A DNA stretch of 64,000 nucleotides, from assembly GCA_016201435.1 (NCBI GenBank), contig JACQCT010000014.1, positions 248,001 through 312,000 of the forward strand, given 5' to 3'. The position numbers were made by a program, and so were the translations under genes. The notes under the pieces were generated by a model. It was not told where the DNA came from and did no database searches. It saw nothing but the letters and a program-made list of their open reading frames with translations. Each line of letters opens with the position of its first letter. Positions within the stretch are counted from its first letter, which is position 1. Shown here piece after piece: positions 49,930 through 58,708 of the stretch. The stretch comes from Nitrososphaerota archaeon. GTDB taxonomy: Archaea > Thermoproteota > Nitrososphaeria > Nitrososphaerales > Nitrosopumilaceae.

Positions 49930-50739
49930 TCATTTGAATTTTTCTTGATCGTGATAAACATTTTCCCTGTCGGGTTTTCTAAAAATCTTCAGGTCGCCGT
50001 ATACTGCAAAGGAAAAAAGAATGTATGCCCAGATGTATGGGATATCTATTGGATGCCCAGTATAGTACATATTTCCAAGTGTCAGATACAGATAGCCAAA
50101 ATCAGACACAGTAAAAGATAATGTTCCAAATAATAACAGAGCCCAAGAAAAGTTTACGTTACCTTTGAAAAAAAGACTAATTCCTATTACTGCAGGCACA
50201 AGAGAAATTGCATCTGCTACAGGATAACTTGCGTCCAACACTTTTTCATAATTGCTTAATTCAGAATCCTTTTCAAGGGTAAGATACAAAGTTGGAATCA
50301 ACACTACAACAGGAATGAATATTGCAGAAATCAAGATTCTTTTTGTAATCGAATTTTTGAAAGGTTTAAGGTATAAAATAGAAAACATATAGTACAAGGG
50401 ATAGCCTGCTAGCCAGAAAAAGTCGGCCTCAGAAGGCCATGGATTTGTATGGTATCCGAGTTCGTAAATCATCCATATTCGTTCTGCAACAAACCATAAT
50501 GCAATACATATTGTAAAAAATACCCACGCCTTGCCATGACTACCTGTTATGCCATGTTTTCTAATTGCCAGTATAGATAAAATCACAACTGCACCTGTCA
50601 CAGGTAAATTAATCCAATCCGAAGCTAGTGTTGCAGGATTTTCTCCAAAAAGATTTGCAAAAGCAATTACAAAAGCTGTTGATGATAATGAAATTAACAG
50701 ATATTTTTTTGTTTTTAATTTTTCTAGAGAAGTTATCAT
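49930..50739 (-). CDS. multi-TM membrane protein, paralog of 43491..44294
   Basis: conserved LAGYP...LKPF and WxYILFxFxxYxxxK. Confidence 0.75.
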   Translation of the reverse strand: MITSLEKLKTKKYLLISLSSTAFVIAFANLFGENPATLASDWINLPVTGAVVILSILAIRKHGITGSHGKAWVFFTICIALWFVAERIWMIYELGYHTNPWPSEADFFWLAGYPLYYMFSILYLKPFKNSITKRILISAIFIPVVVLIPTLYLTLEKDSELSNYEKVLDASYPVADAISLVPAVIGISLFFKGNVNFSWALLLFGTLSFTVSDFGYLYLTLGNMYYTGHPIDIPYIWAYILFSFAVYGDLKIFRKPDRENVYHDQEKFK

Positions 50740-50741
50740 AT

Positions 50742-51116
50742 TTACATGCTTATGGCTACAAGAAATTCCGTGATAGGTTTTTGATGAGCAAGATCTCCAA
50801 GATTTTTCTCAATTGATTGTATTATGGAATCGTGCGACAAGCCAAATATTTGGTTGAGTACATCCTTTAGGTATTCTGGATGTTCAAGACAATCAATAAA
50901 ATAACATCGGTATTTTGAATATAGACTGTTTCCAACCTCTTCCAAGGCGGCATTACCGATTTCAAGTAGAGCTTTTTCTATAGCCAAACTTACCAGTGCC
51001 TTCCTAGCAACACCAGAGCTAAGATCAACCATATTTTTGTCTTTAAACACCCAGTTAAAAAACAAACCGTGTGCAAAAATTGACATACAGTTTACTATAA
51101 TAATTAGCGTTCTCAA
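50742..51116 (-). CDS. small DCxEHPEYLK family protein (copy 3; true start probably 51032)
   Basis: KYRCYFIDCLEHPEYLKDVLNQIFG; immediately upstream of 49930..50739. Confidence 0.75.
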   Translation of the reverse strand: MRTLIIIVNCMSIFAHGLFFNWVFKDKNMVDLSSGVARKALVSLAIEKALLEIGNAALEEVGNSLYSKYRCYFIDCLEHPEYLKDVLNQIFGLSHDSIIQSIEKNLGDLAHQKPITEFLVAISM

Positions 51117-51235
51117 TCAAAGGTCTAGCCTGTAAGACTCGCTACAAACTCCTTTCTTTAATTTTTTATTTTAATTCTAATTGATAGTCTTTTTTTGAAG
51201 CTGTATCTTTCACAGGATTGACAGAATTTGTTTGG

Positions 51236-51856
51236 TTACCAAGGTCTTTTACCGTGTTCTGTCACGTATTCGTTGTACTTCCTGCACAACTTACGGGCAT
51301 CTAATATTTGCCAGAAGAAAAGTACTATCACACCAATTAGTAATCCAATTCCAATTGCTAGAATTATAATGCCTGTAGTTGGGTCTATGTGAGATGATCC
51401 AAGTGGTTCATATACTTTTGAGCTTACAGAATTTTGCCCTAAGAACGCAAGCCCTCCTATTAACAGAAGAATTCCTGCAACAGACTTCACAAGACCAAGA
51501 ACAAGAATTACAATTCCTTTTTTTACCTTGCCCAAATACATGTGACCAACTCCCATAAATCCAAAAAGACTTACGATTATTGCAAAAATCAAAGTTATGC
51601 TCTCTGATTTGTACTCTACTCTTTCTGGAAACAACTTTTTTGGTATGTCTTCCCCTCCCTTTTCACTGTTTTCTGACTTTGGCTGGGGTTTTTCTTGTGG
51701 AATGTATTTTGAAATTAGGTCTTCTACATATTTCTTATCTGAGGAAAATAATGATTTTCCCTCCTTTAATGTCTCAAGGATGTATTGCAGTCTGGGAATA
51801 TCACCTTTGCCCATGTCCATTAACTTTTGGACTGAGGTGGCTAAATCATCAGACAA
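51236..51856 (-). CDS. membrane protein with N-terminal MGxGDxxRLxYIL module and TM2-like region
   Basis: LMDMGKGDIPRLQYILETLKEGKSLFSSDKKYVEDLISKYI; FGFMGVGHMYLGKVKKGIVIL. Confidence 0.72.
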   Translation of the reverse strand: MSDDLATSVQKLMDMGKGDIPRLQYILETLKEGKSLFSSDKKYVEDLISKYIPQEKPQPKSENSEKGGEDIPKKLFPERVEYKSESITLIFAIIVSLFGFMGVGHMYLGKVKKGIVILVLGLVKSVAGILLLIGGLAFLGQNSVSSKVYEPLGSSHIDPTTGIIILAIGIGLLIGVIVLFFWQILDARKLCRKYNEYVTEHGKRPW

Positions 51857-52137
51857 TTAGTCTTTTCATGCCCTACTTTATTTTAAGAGACGCCATAAAT
51901 AAAAAATCACAAAGTGAGTTGGTTTTTCTTGTATGGCATAGCTTCTTAACGAACATGTTGTTTTTGAGTCCTGTAAGGCCCGTTACGTTTTGAGATACGT
52001 TTTGATTTGTTGTGCCTTGTGAACAACTGCCAAAATTGCCTTTATCTTAGACTTTTTTTATATCAATGACATATCAGTGTTAGAAAACATTATGCAACTT
52101 GGCAGAACTGCAGGTGTTCTTATGACGAGTGAAAAAG

Positions 52138-52254
52138 TTGAGTGAAACTAAAAGATGCCCAAAGTCTCCTGACGGAAAACATAATTGGAGACCGATAAAC
52201 AGTTTTTTAGATAAATGTATTTACTGCGGTGAAACGACTGAGGTATACACTTGA
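52138..52254 (+). CDS. small CxxC protein with TTG start (not in ORF track)
   Basis: MSETKRCPKSPDGKHNWRPINSFLDKCIYCGETTEVYT. Confidence 0.45.
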   Translation: MSETKRCPKSPDGKHNWRPINSFLDKCIYCGETTEVYT

Positions 52255-52315
52255 TAATTACTAACGTTATGATTTGTTGGAGAATCTTTAAGATCATAAT
52301 CAAAGTAAGGACGTC

Positions 52316-52734
52316 ATGACTGACAAGTATGCTGATATTACGACGAAGAACCTGAAAATATTCTAAAATTTCTTCCCTTTTTTGCAAATAAGAAAAGTAA
52401 ATTCTTTGTTATTACTGAGGATGATTTCAATTATTCAGACGAAGTTCACAGGTTCATAAGAGCATTATATGATGAAGGTTTTGTTTCAGCGTTTGATTAT
52501 TTGAAGTGGAATCTTGGATTAATGACTCTTGTTGAGAATCCAAAGATGTTGGAAGGTGCAGATATTGTCAACATTCAAAGGCTTCTCACTTCAATTATTA
52601 GAAGTGATAGGCATGTTATGTCTACAAAAGGGGCACGTGGACCTCTTACAATATTGATAGAAAAGGGATTTCTTCTAAAAATCTTCTACAGATTAGAAGA
52701 CATTCTAAAAGAAAAACGAACACAATTTACATGA
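52316..52734 (+). pseudogene. DUF6508-like protein, frameshifted near N-terminus
   Basis: ATG frame reads MTDKYADITTKNLKIF*; +2 frame continues YYDEEPENILKFLPFFANKKSKFFVITEDDFNYSDEVHRFIRALYDEGFVSAFDYLKW... Confidence 0.6.
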
Positions 52735-53164
52735 CTCTCAAAGGTCAACAAAATCATAAGTCAAACTCTCACAGATCTGAATTCACAGAGGTTTGAGTCC
52801 TGTAAGGCTTGCTACATTATGGGTCTATGACTCAGAAAATAACAAGAACATCTTTTGAATATAATACCAATTTGTTAATGTTGGAAAGTAAGTTGCAAGG
52901 TGGAATGTAATAGCACGAGGAGTTTGGAAAAATCGTGTCCGCTACAGTTCCATCTTCACAGCATTCATTTCCAAGTTTAAAAGATAAAGAGAGCGGAATT
53001 TTAGCGATGAAATTAATTCCATTTTGGCAATTCAACAATAATAATTACGTATTCATAACTATCTAAAACTCAATTCAAAGATTCAACCTGTATTCATGAG
53101 AATTTGTCACTTTATTTCTATACACACATCTTGATTTTAAGGCACAATACGAAGTAATAGTATC

Positions 53165-53773
53165 ATGGCAGGATTGGACACACTACTAGTAAAGCCAATG
53201 GAAGAGGAAATTAGGGAAAACCTTGGAGAAAAAACTTTACAGAAAATAGAGAAAAGGTTGTTTGAACGCCATGGTATGAATTTAACCCAGTCTATTCAAA
53301 AATTTCAAGTGCTTGATAATGTTTTAAGAGAATTCTTTGGTGACGGAGCTGAAGGGCTGGAAAGACAAGTTTTCGAAAAAGTTATGATGATAGAAAAACT
53401 CCAAGCAGAAGAACGTTCCTGGACCACAATTGAAAATTCGTCACTTGCAAGAACAATACTAGAAACACTTTCGCATGAAGATAACAACATGATTATCAAT
53501 GCTGTTCTTTCTGCGCCAAAAACTATCACGGAAATATCAGATGAATGTAAAATTTCTTCAACGGTATTATGTGCCAAAGTCAATTCATTAGTGGAACATG
53601 GAATATTAATTTCAAGTAATGGTTCTACACAAGATGGAATAATTGAAAATAAATACAGTTCAATATTTGAAGGCGTAAATATAGTCATCAAGGAAAACAG
53701 CGTCAAAATTAAAGTCAAGATAAACGCTGCCTCTTTGAAGACTAGCTCACTAGTTCAAGTCTGCATGGTTTAG
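53165..53773 (+). CDS. regulator: N-terminal helical domain plus ArsR-like HTH
   Basis: SLARTILETLSHEDNNMIINAVLSAPKTITEISDECKISSTVLCAKVNSLVEHGILI. Confidence 0.6.
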   Translation: MAGLDTLLVKPMEEEIRENLGEKTLQKIEKRLFERHGMNLTQSIQKFQVLDNVLREFFGDGAEGLERQVFEKVMMIEKLQAEERSWTTIENSSLARTILETLSHEDNNMIINAVLSAPKTITEISDECKISSTVLCAKVNSLVEHGILISSNGSTQDGIIENKYSSIFEGVNIVIKENSVKIKVKINAASLKTSSLVQVCMV

Positions 53774-53785
53774 TTATATGGTAAA

Positions 53786-54091
53786 ATGTTGGCAACAAAT
53801 GTTGATCAAGCAAGAAAGGCATTAGTTGTTTTTAGTGTAGAAAAATCCTTGCTAGAAGCTGGAGTAATAAAGTTGTTAGAAACTGCCAGTAATTTGTTAT
53901 ATGAAAACCACCGTTTGTATTTATCAGATTGTTACGAGCATCCAAGACATCTAAATGAGACATTAGGAAAAATTAATACAAATACTTGTGCAACAATTAA
54001 ACGCATGATTACATCAAGATTGAGAGAATTTTACCATATCAAACCCATATCAGAATTCCTTGAAGGCATGGATATAATTCTCACATCCTAA
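53786..54091 (+). CDS. small DCxEHPRHL family protein (copy 4)
   Basis: ARKALVVFSVEKSLLEAG...LSDCYEHPRHLNETLGKI...IKPISEFLEGM pattern. Confidence 0.72.
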   Translation: MLATNVDQARKALVVFSVEKSLLEAGVIKLLETASNLLYENHRLYLSDCYEHPRHLNETLGKINTNTCATIKRMITSRLREFYHIKPISEFLEGMDIILTS

Positions 54092-54212
54092 ATCCAATGA
54101 GACTAGATTTTCAACTCGAGATTATTTTGTAGGTTTGATTCTGGTGAAGATCCATGACGGACGGCATTCTTGAGAACAATAAATGATCATGCAGTTGTTG
54201 CCAATATTGTTT

Positions 54213-54482
54213 TCAACAGGTATCATCCTCATCAGATCTGCCATTTTTAGAACAAATTACTGTTGTAGTACAACGAATTTTTTGGATTTTTCGAATTTTC
54301 GAGGTTATTATTTCTCTTAAATCTGCAATTGATGGTACTTCGATCCTTGCTAAAATATCGAAATTTCCAAGCACACCTTGTACCTCATTTATGCCTTCGA
54401 TAGTTCTTAGCTGCTCTATTATAGATTCTTCATAACCTACTTCACAATTTATCATAATGTAGGCTGTTTCCTTACCGACCAT
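54213..54482 (-). CDS. stand-alone Lrp/AsnC ligand-binding (RAM) domain protein
   Basis: AYIMINCEVGYEESIIEQLRTIEGINEVQGVLGNFDILARIEV. Confidence 0.82.
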   Translation of the reverse strand: MVGKETAYIMINCEVGYEESIIEQLRTIEGINEVQGVLGNFDILARIEVPSIADLREIITSKIRKIQKIRCTTTVICSKNGRSDEDDTC

Positions 54483-54563
54483 ACAACATATTGGTGATTG
54501 TAAGCAAAAAGACTTGTGATAAAGGTTCTAATCAATAATAATTTGAAATAAATTTGATTTTAA

Positions 54564-54674
54564 TCATTCCCAATTATCTAATAATTGTAGACAGTAATTA
54601 CATACAGGATAACCATTTTGGTCGTTAAATTCTGTTTTGCATCTTTTACATATTTTCTTTAATTTTACACTCAC
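54564..54674 (-). CDS. 36-aa zinc-ribbon protein, GTG start (not in ORF track)
   Basis: MSVKLKKICKRCKTEFNDQNGYPVCNYCLQLLDNWE; overlaps upstream stop by 4 nt. Confidence 0.5.
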   Translation of the reverse strand: MSVKLKKICKRCKTEFNDQNGYPVCNYCLQLLDNWE

Positions 54675-54868
54675 TTATCAACCCCAACCCCTTCTGCATA
54701 ATCACAATCCAAACAATAAAGACTAGAATCTGCACCTTCCCCGACAGCAAGCAGATTCGTGCTCTTGCACTTTGGGCAACGACGCTTTTCTTCTGTTAAT
54801 TCAATAGAATTTTCATTTCCTAGGAGAGCCTTTCTTTCATCTTCATGTTTTTGAATCCTTTTCTTCAT
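54671..54868 (-). CDS. zinc-ribbon protein
   Basis: CPKCKSTNLLAVGEGADSSLYCLDCDYAEG. Confidence 0.7.
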   Translation of the reverse strand: MKKRIQKHEDERKALLGNENSIELTEEKRRCPKCKSTNLLAVGEGADSSLYCLDCDYAEGVGVDK

Positions 54869-55029
54869 GTCAGGTTCTTTTCTAATTTTGAAATCAATTC
54901 CTGTAATTTGTCATGATGTATTTTTATGTCATGGTTAGTGCTGTAGACCGGACAAAAAATATGGGAAAATTCCAAAACATTAATTATTCTCAGATCTTCT
55001 TCACCAAGTTCAACTGGTTTGATAGCCAT
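54865..55029 (-). CDS. 54-aa hypothetical protein (not in ORF track)
   Basis: MAIKPVELGEEDLRIINVLEFSHIFCPVYSTNHDIKIHHDKLQELISKLEKNLT; overlaps both neighbours. Confidence 0.5.
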   Translation of the reverse strand: MAIKPVELGEEDLRIINVLEFSHIFCPVYSTNHDIKIHHDKLQELISKLEKNLT

Positions 55030-55393
55030 TAATTGTAGTTACAATCTTTTTTGCAAGTGATATGGGAACAGTGTCTTTCTTGGTTGTCACCAGTACGACA
55101 TGATCACGCATAGGAAATGTGATCATTGTCAAATTCTCCCTTTCGGATAGATGGTAATTAATTGGACCATATTCAGAATCATAGTCTTTTCCCATGGAAA
55201 TTTCTAAGACACATTGCATGAAAAACATCTCTTCTTTTGGTTGCGGTAGCTGTTTTAGGCCATCATCTCTGGTAACCTTTTCAATGGGTCTGCCAAGCTT
55301 GTTAATGATAGCAACAGATTGTATGTTCTTGCTAATCCGTAGGATTGAATTGCACAACTCATCAATTTTTATGTCTTGCACCGTTGCTGACAT
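55010..55393 (-). CDS. DUF6659-like protein
   Basis: paralog of 35777..36160. Confidence 0.65.
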   Translation of the reverse strand: MSATVQDIKIDELCNSILRISKNIQSVAIINKLGRPIEKVTRDDGLKQLPQPKEEMFFMQCVLEISMGKDYDSEYGPINYHLSERENLTMITFPMRDHVVLVTTKKDTVPISLAKKIVTTINGYQTS

Positions 55394-55569
55394 GTCACAT
55401 AATAAACAGCACCATTGCTAAAAAAACTGTCGTCTAGCTGCGATCAAAAATTTTGATAAGATCAGATACCATTGATTCTATTTTAGAGCTGCTTGGGAGA
55501 ATTTCTCAGGTAGTTTAATTTTCTTTGTAGAAAAACTAGATAAAAAAAAAGAAATAGAGTTGTGTTATC

Positions 55570-56874
55570 TCACTTCATGTGAGCAAACACGGTATCTACA
55601 CTAAAGAATGGACAGTTCACAATAAAACCAGCAAGATTTGTAGTTGTCATGTCGCTTTTACTGGTTAAATCTTGAACATTTTCTAGTACGGTTGCCATTG
55701 ACGGATCTTTCCATGTTACTACCTGTATTCTCCACATTGGACTATAGTACTGGTCACCTTGTTTTGTAGCTGCCAATCCTGACTGATATCCAAGAGGACC
55801 AGAGCCTGTGATGCCATTTGAAAATTGGAACAAATCCGCAGACGAGCTAGTTGATATGGTTGCCTGAGTTTTGTTTGCAAAAATTACTCCTAGTGCATCA
55901 GATGGACCCATTTGAGATGCATCAGTGGCTATGTAGTATATTGTAGAGCCATCAGGAGCAAATCCCCTATGAGCTACAAAGGTTACTTGCATCTTTTGTG
56001 TGTCAATGTCTAGTACCTGTGCACTTCCATAATCGCCAGATTCTGTTATGCTATCTCTTATCTTCATGTGTCCTGCGGGTATGGTTCCCTCATTGTTTCC
56101 GCCCCATTGTACTATTGGGCAGTTAACAACGATTTTTGTTGGAGTGATAGTAATCTTTCCATTTGATTCTGCTGCTAAAACCTCATCTTCAGAACCAAAT
56201 GTAGTTGCAGATGTTGGGTCTTTCCATTCTACAACGTTAACTCGCCATAATGGACTATACTTTGCGTCACCAGGTATTGAATCCACTACTTGTGGTTGAA
56301 AGCCCATAATTCCGTCACCCTTGACGCCATTTTTGAACAGGTAGATATTAGCAGATGCTGCTGGAGGAGTCTTTGATAACGCAGGTGCAAAAGTCACTGG
56401 AAAATTAGTGAATTTTGTCAGTTCTGTTGCCGCATCAGAATCTGACGCTTCAGTTGTGATATAAAACACATCCTTGCCATCGTACAATCCTCTTACCAAT
56501 GGAATTGTCAAAGGAAGATTTGCATTAGATAGTTTTAACACAGAGCCAAGATCTGAGATAGTCATTGCTCCTTGCATCATGTTCTGTTTTTGCATCATGT
56601 TCTGTCCTTGTGATGGATTTGTAGTACCAGTCTTGCCTTTCATCTGTGCTTGAGCCAGTCCTTGTTGCATTTTGTCATACTCGCCTGGAGTGCAAATATG
56701 ATCTCCACAAATTCTTGGGCCTCCCGGATAGAGTGCTGTATAGTGGTTATCATTGAAGTTGTTTCGGCTAGTAAGAGCACTTGCAACAGGCAATGTCTCC
56801 CAAGTTGATGTCAATGCGACCGTAAATACTGGAAGGATTAGTAACAATCCCAAGTATCTCAGTTTTTTATTCAT
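55570..56874 (-). CDS. secreted protein: ICGDHICTPGEYDK motif plus two tandem copies of a ~150-aa domain
   Basis: repeat pair YSPLWRVNVVEWKDPTSAT / YSPMWRIQVVTWKDPSMAT, each ending VNCP. Confidence 0.78.
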   Translation of the reverse strand: MNKKLRYLGLLLILPVFTVALTSTWETLPVASALTSRNNFNDNHYTALYPGGPRICGDHICTPGEYDKMQQGLAQAQMKGKTGTTNPSQGQNMMQKQNMMQGAMTISDLGSVLKLSNANLPLTIPLVRGLYDGKDVFYITTEASDSDAATELTKFTNFPVTFAPALSKTPPAASANIYLFKNGVKGDGIMGFQPQVVDSIPGDAKYSPLWRVNVVEWKDPTSATTFGSEDEVLAAESNGKITITPTKIVVNCPIVQWGGNNEGTIPAGHMKIRDSITESGDYGSAQVLDIDTQKMQVTFVAHRGFAPDGSTIYYIATDASQMGPSDALGVIFANKTQATISTSSSADLFQFSNGITGSGPLGYQSGLAATKQGDQYYSPMWRIQVVTWKDPSMATVLENVQDLTSKSDMTTTNLAGFIVNCPFFSVDTVFAHMK

Positions 56875-57015
56875 TGCATCTCACCTTGTTTTGAATTACA
56901 TAAGCGTTATTCCAAATTGTTTCCAAATTTACTTCTAGTTATGTTTAGTTTGGAATTCTGTAAGACTCGTTACAAAACTCTCCACATTTGAGGGTCTTTT
57001 TGTCACTGAGAATTT

Positions 57016-57249
57016 ATGAGTAAGATTAATCTACAATTGATCTTTTCCAAAACTATGCCAGTTTTCAATCGTGGAGAAAGAGTTAGAATCTCAGAGTCAA
57101 AAAGAGATTCGGAGAAAATTTACATCGTAAAAGACATCAAAAAGGTCAGAAAGGGAGGAGCGTTGTACCTGTTAAAATCACTTGAGAAAAATTCTGTTTT
57201 GCGTCTATGCTATGAAAATAATGAATCGCTTTTAGAGAGAATTTCCTAG
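57016..57249 (+). CDS. small hypothetical protein
   Basis: 77-aa ORF. Confidence 0.55.
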   Translation: MSKINLQLIFSKTMPVFNRGERVRISESKRDSEKIYIVKDIKKVRKGGALYLLKSLEKNSVLRLCYENNESLLERIS

Positions 57250-57272
57250 ACATGGTTCAGAATAGAAAAATT

Positions 57273-58247
57273 CTATTGCGGATCAACATCTTTCTGTTTG
57301 GCCTTATCGTCTTTTGATTTTTGTTGGGCTACAGCCTTTTTGGTGCTTTCTAGATATGCAATAGTAGTTCCCAAGTTCCCAAATCCCATCGAATTGAGTG
57401 ATTCTGATGGAATCATGACTATGGTATTTCCTTGAACCTTTATGGACTCATATAGCATATTGGATTGTCTTAGCGCATATGCCACAGGATTATCGGCATA
57501 TACCTTTGCTGCCTCTAGAAATTTTTGTGCAACCAGAACTTCGGACTCTCCATATGTCACTCTAGCACTTTTTTCACGCTCAGCTTGGGCTTGCATTGAC
57601 ATTGCAGATTCCAACTCTTGTGGTATTATTACCTGGCGAATTTCTACACCAGTTACTTCCATTCCCCAGTTACTTGCCTCACTTGAAATTATGGTCTTAA
57701 CATGTTGATTGATTTCTTCCCTTTTTGAAAGCACATCTTGGAATAATGAAGAGCCAATATTATTGCGAAGTGTTGTTTGAGAAACCTGTTGTATCATTTG
57801 ATTAAAATTCTCTACATTTAGTATTGCGTCTTTAGCTCGCTGCTCTATTATTTTGTAACGAAGTATAGCATCAATAGTTACTGGAACATTATCTTTTGTT
57901 AACATTCTTTCAGCTTTGAATTCACTCACTTTTTCTCTTACATCTACAACAAGAATGCTATCTGCAAAAGGCAGTCTAGTTTGAACACCGGGACCTACCT
58001 GTCTTTGATATTTCCCCAGTCGTAGTATTACTGCTCGTTCATATTGTTTGATAATCATTAAAAATGCAGATATAATAATCGATATACCTAAAGCAAGCGA
58101 TCCGTAGATTAACAACGAATTATCAATTGATAGTCCTATCCCAATACCAACGATGAGAATGAGCACTCCTACAATAATATGAGATCCAGAACCCTTTTGT
58201 TTAACCAATCGTTCTGCAAAATTAAATGGCGAATATCCAGTAGACAA
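57273..58247 (-). CDS. SPFH/band-7 (stomatin/prohibitin-like) membrane protein
   Basis: EYERAVILRLGKYQRQVGPGVQ variant; VTGVEIRQVIIPQELESAMSMQAQAEREKSARVTYGESE. Confidence 0.92.
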   Translation of the reverse strand: MSTGYSPFNFAERLVKQKGSGSHIIVGVLILIVGIGIGLSIDNSLLIYGSLALGISIIISAFLMIIKQYERAVILRLGKYQRQVGPGVQTRLPFADSILVVDVREKVSEFKAERMLTKDNVPVTIDAILRYKIIEQRAKDAILNVENFNQMIQQVSQTTLRNNIGSSLFQDVLSKREEINQHVKTIISSEASNWGMEVTGVEIRQVIIPQELESAMSMQAQAEREKSARVTYGESEVLVAQKFLEAAKVYADNPVAYALRQSNMLYESIKVQGNTIVMIPSESLNSMGFGNLGTTIAYLESTKKAVAQQKSKDDKAKQKDVDPQ

Positions 58248-58339
58248 TTCTTTTTTACCAATTACTACGAGTACATACTTGCATTTAAAGTGAGGAGAAC
58301 AAAATGAAAAGAATGAAGTATGATCATCTAGTGCAAAAT

Positions 58340-58699
58340 CTATACTTCTTGTTCTTCTATGACCAGCATTGTTATGGTTGAGGATATTTTGTCAATCCTT
58401 CTGATTTTAGCTAGTATGTTTTTCACATCATCCATGCTTTCTGATTCTATTTTTACTACAATGTCATAGACGCCGTATACTCCTTGAAGCTCATGTCTTA
58501 CAGATTCATACTCAATTTTCATAATATCTTTGATTTGTTTTATCACTTCTAGCTCTGATTCAGGTTTGACATTTAGCAAAACGTATGCTGTTGGCATAAT
58601 ATTATTACGCAACCATTGTATAAGTGCCTGTTTCGTTAATGCCTCTATAAAACAATTATCTCCACATTTGGAAAGAATTTCTTTTTGGTTTGAAAACAA
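58340..58699 (-). CDS. Lrp/AsnC ligand-binding (RAM) domain protein
   Basis: AYVLLNVKPESELEVIKQIKDIMKIEYESVRHELQGVYGVYDIVVKIES. Confidence 0.8.
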   Translation of the reverse strand: MFSNQKEILSKCGDNCFIEALTKQALIQWLRNNIMPTAYVLLNVKPESELEVIKQIKDIMKIEYESVRHELQGVYGVYDIVVKIESESMDDVKNILAKIRRIDKISSTITMLVIEEQEV

Positions 58700-58708
58700 G
58701 ATTGCAAA

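Noticed and set aside
52739-52820. Possible tRNA around actctcacag...ggtttgagtcctgt
   Set aside because: Only a T-loop-like segment; no cloverleaf or acceptor pairing could be built; reported only as a dispersed repeat
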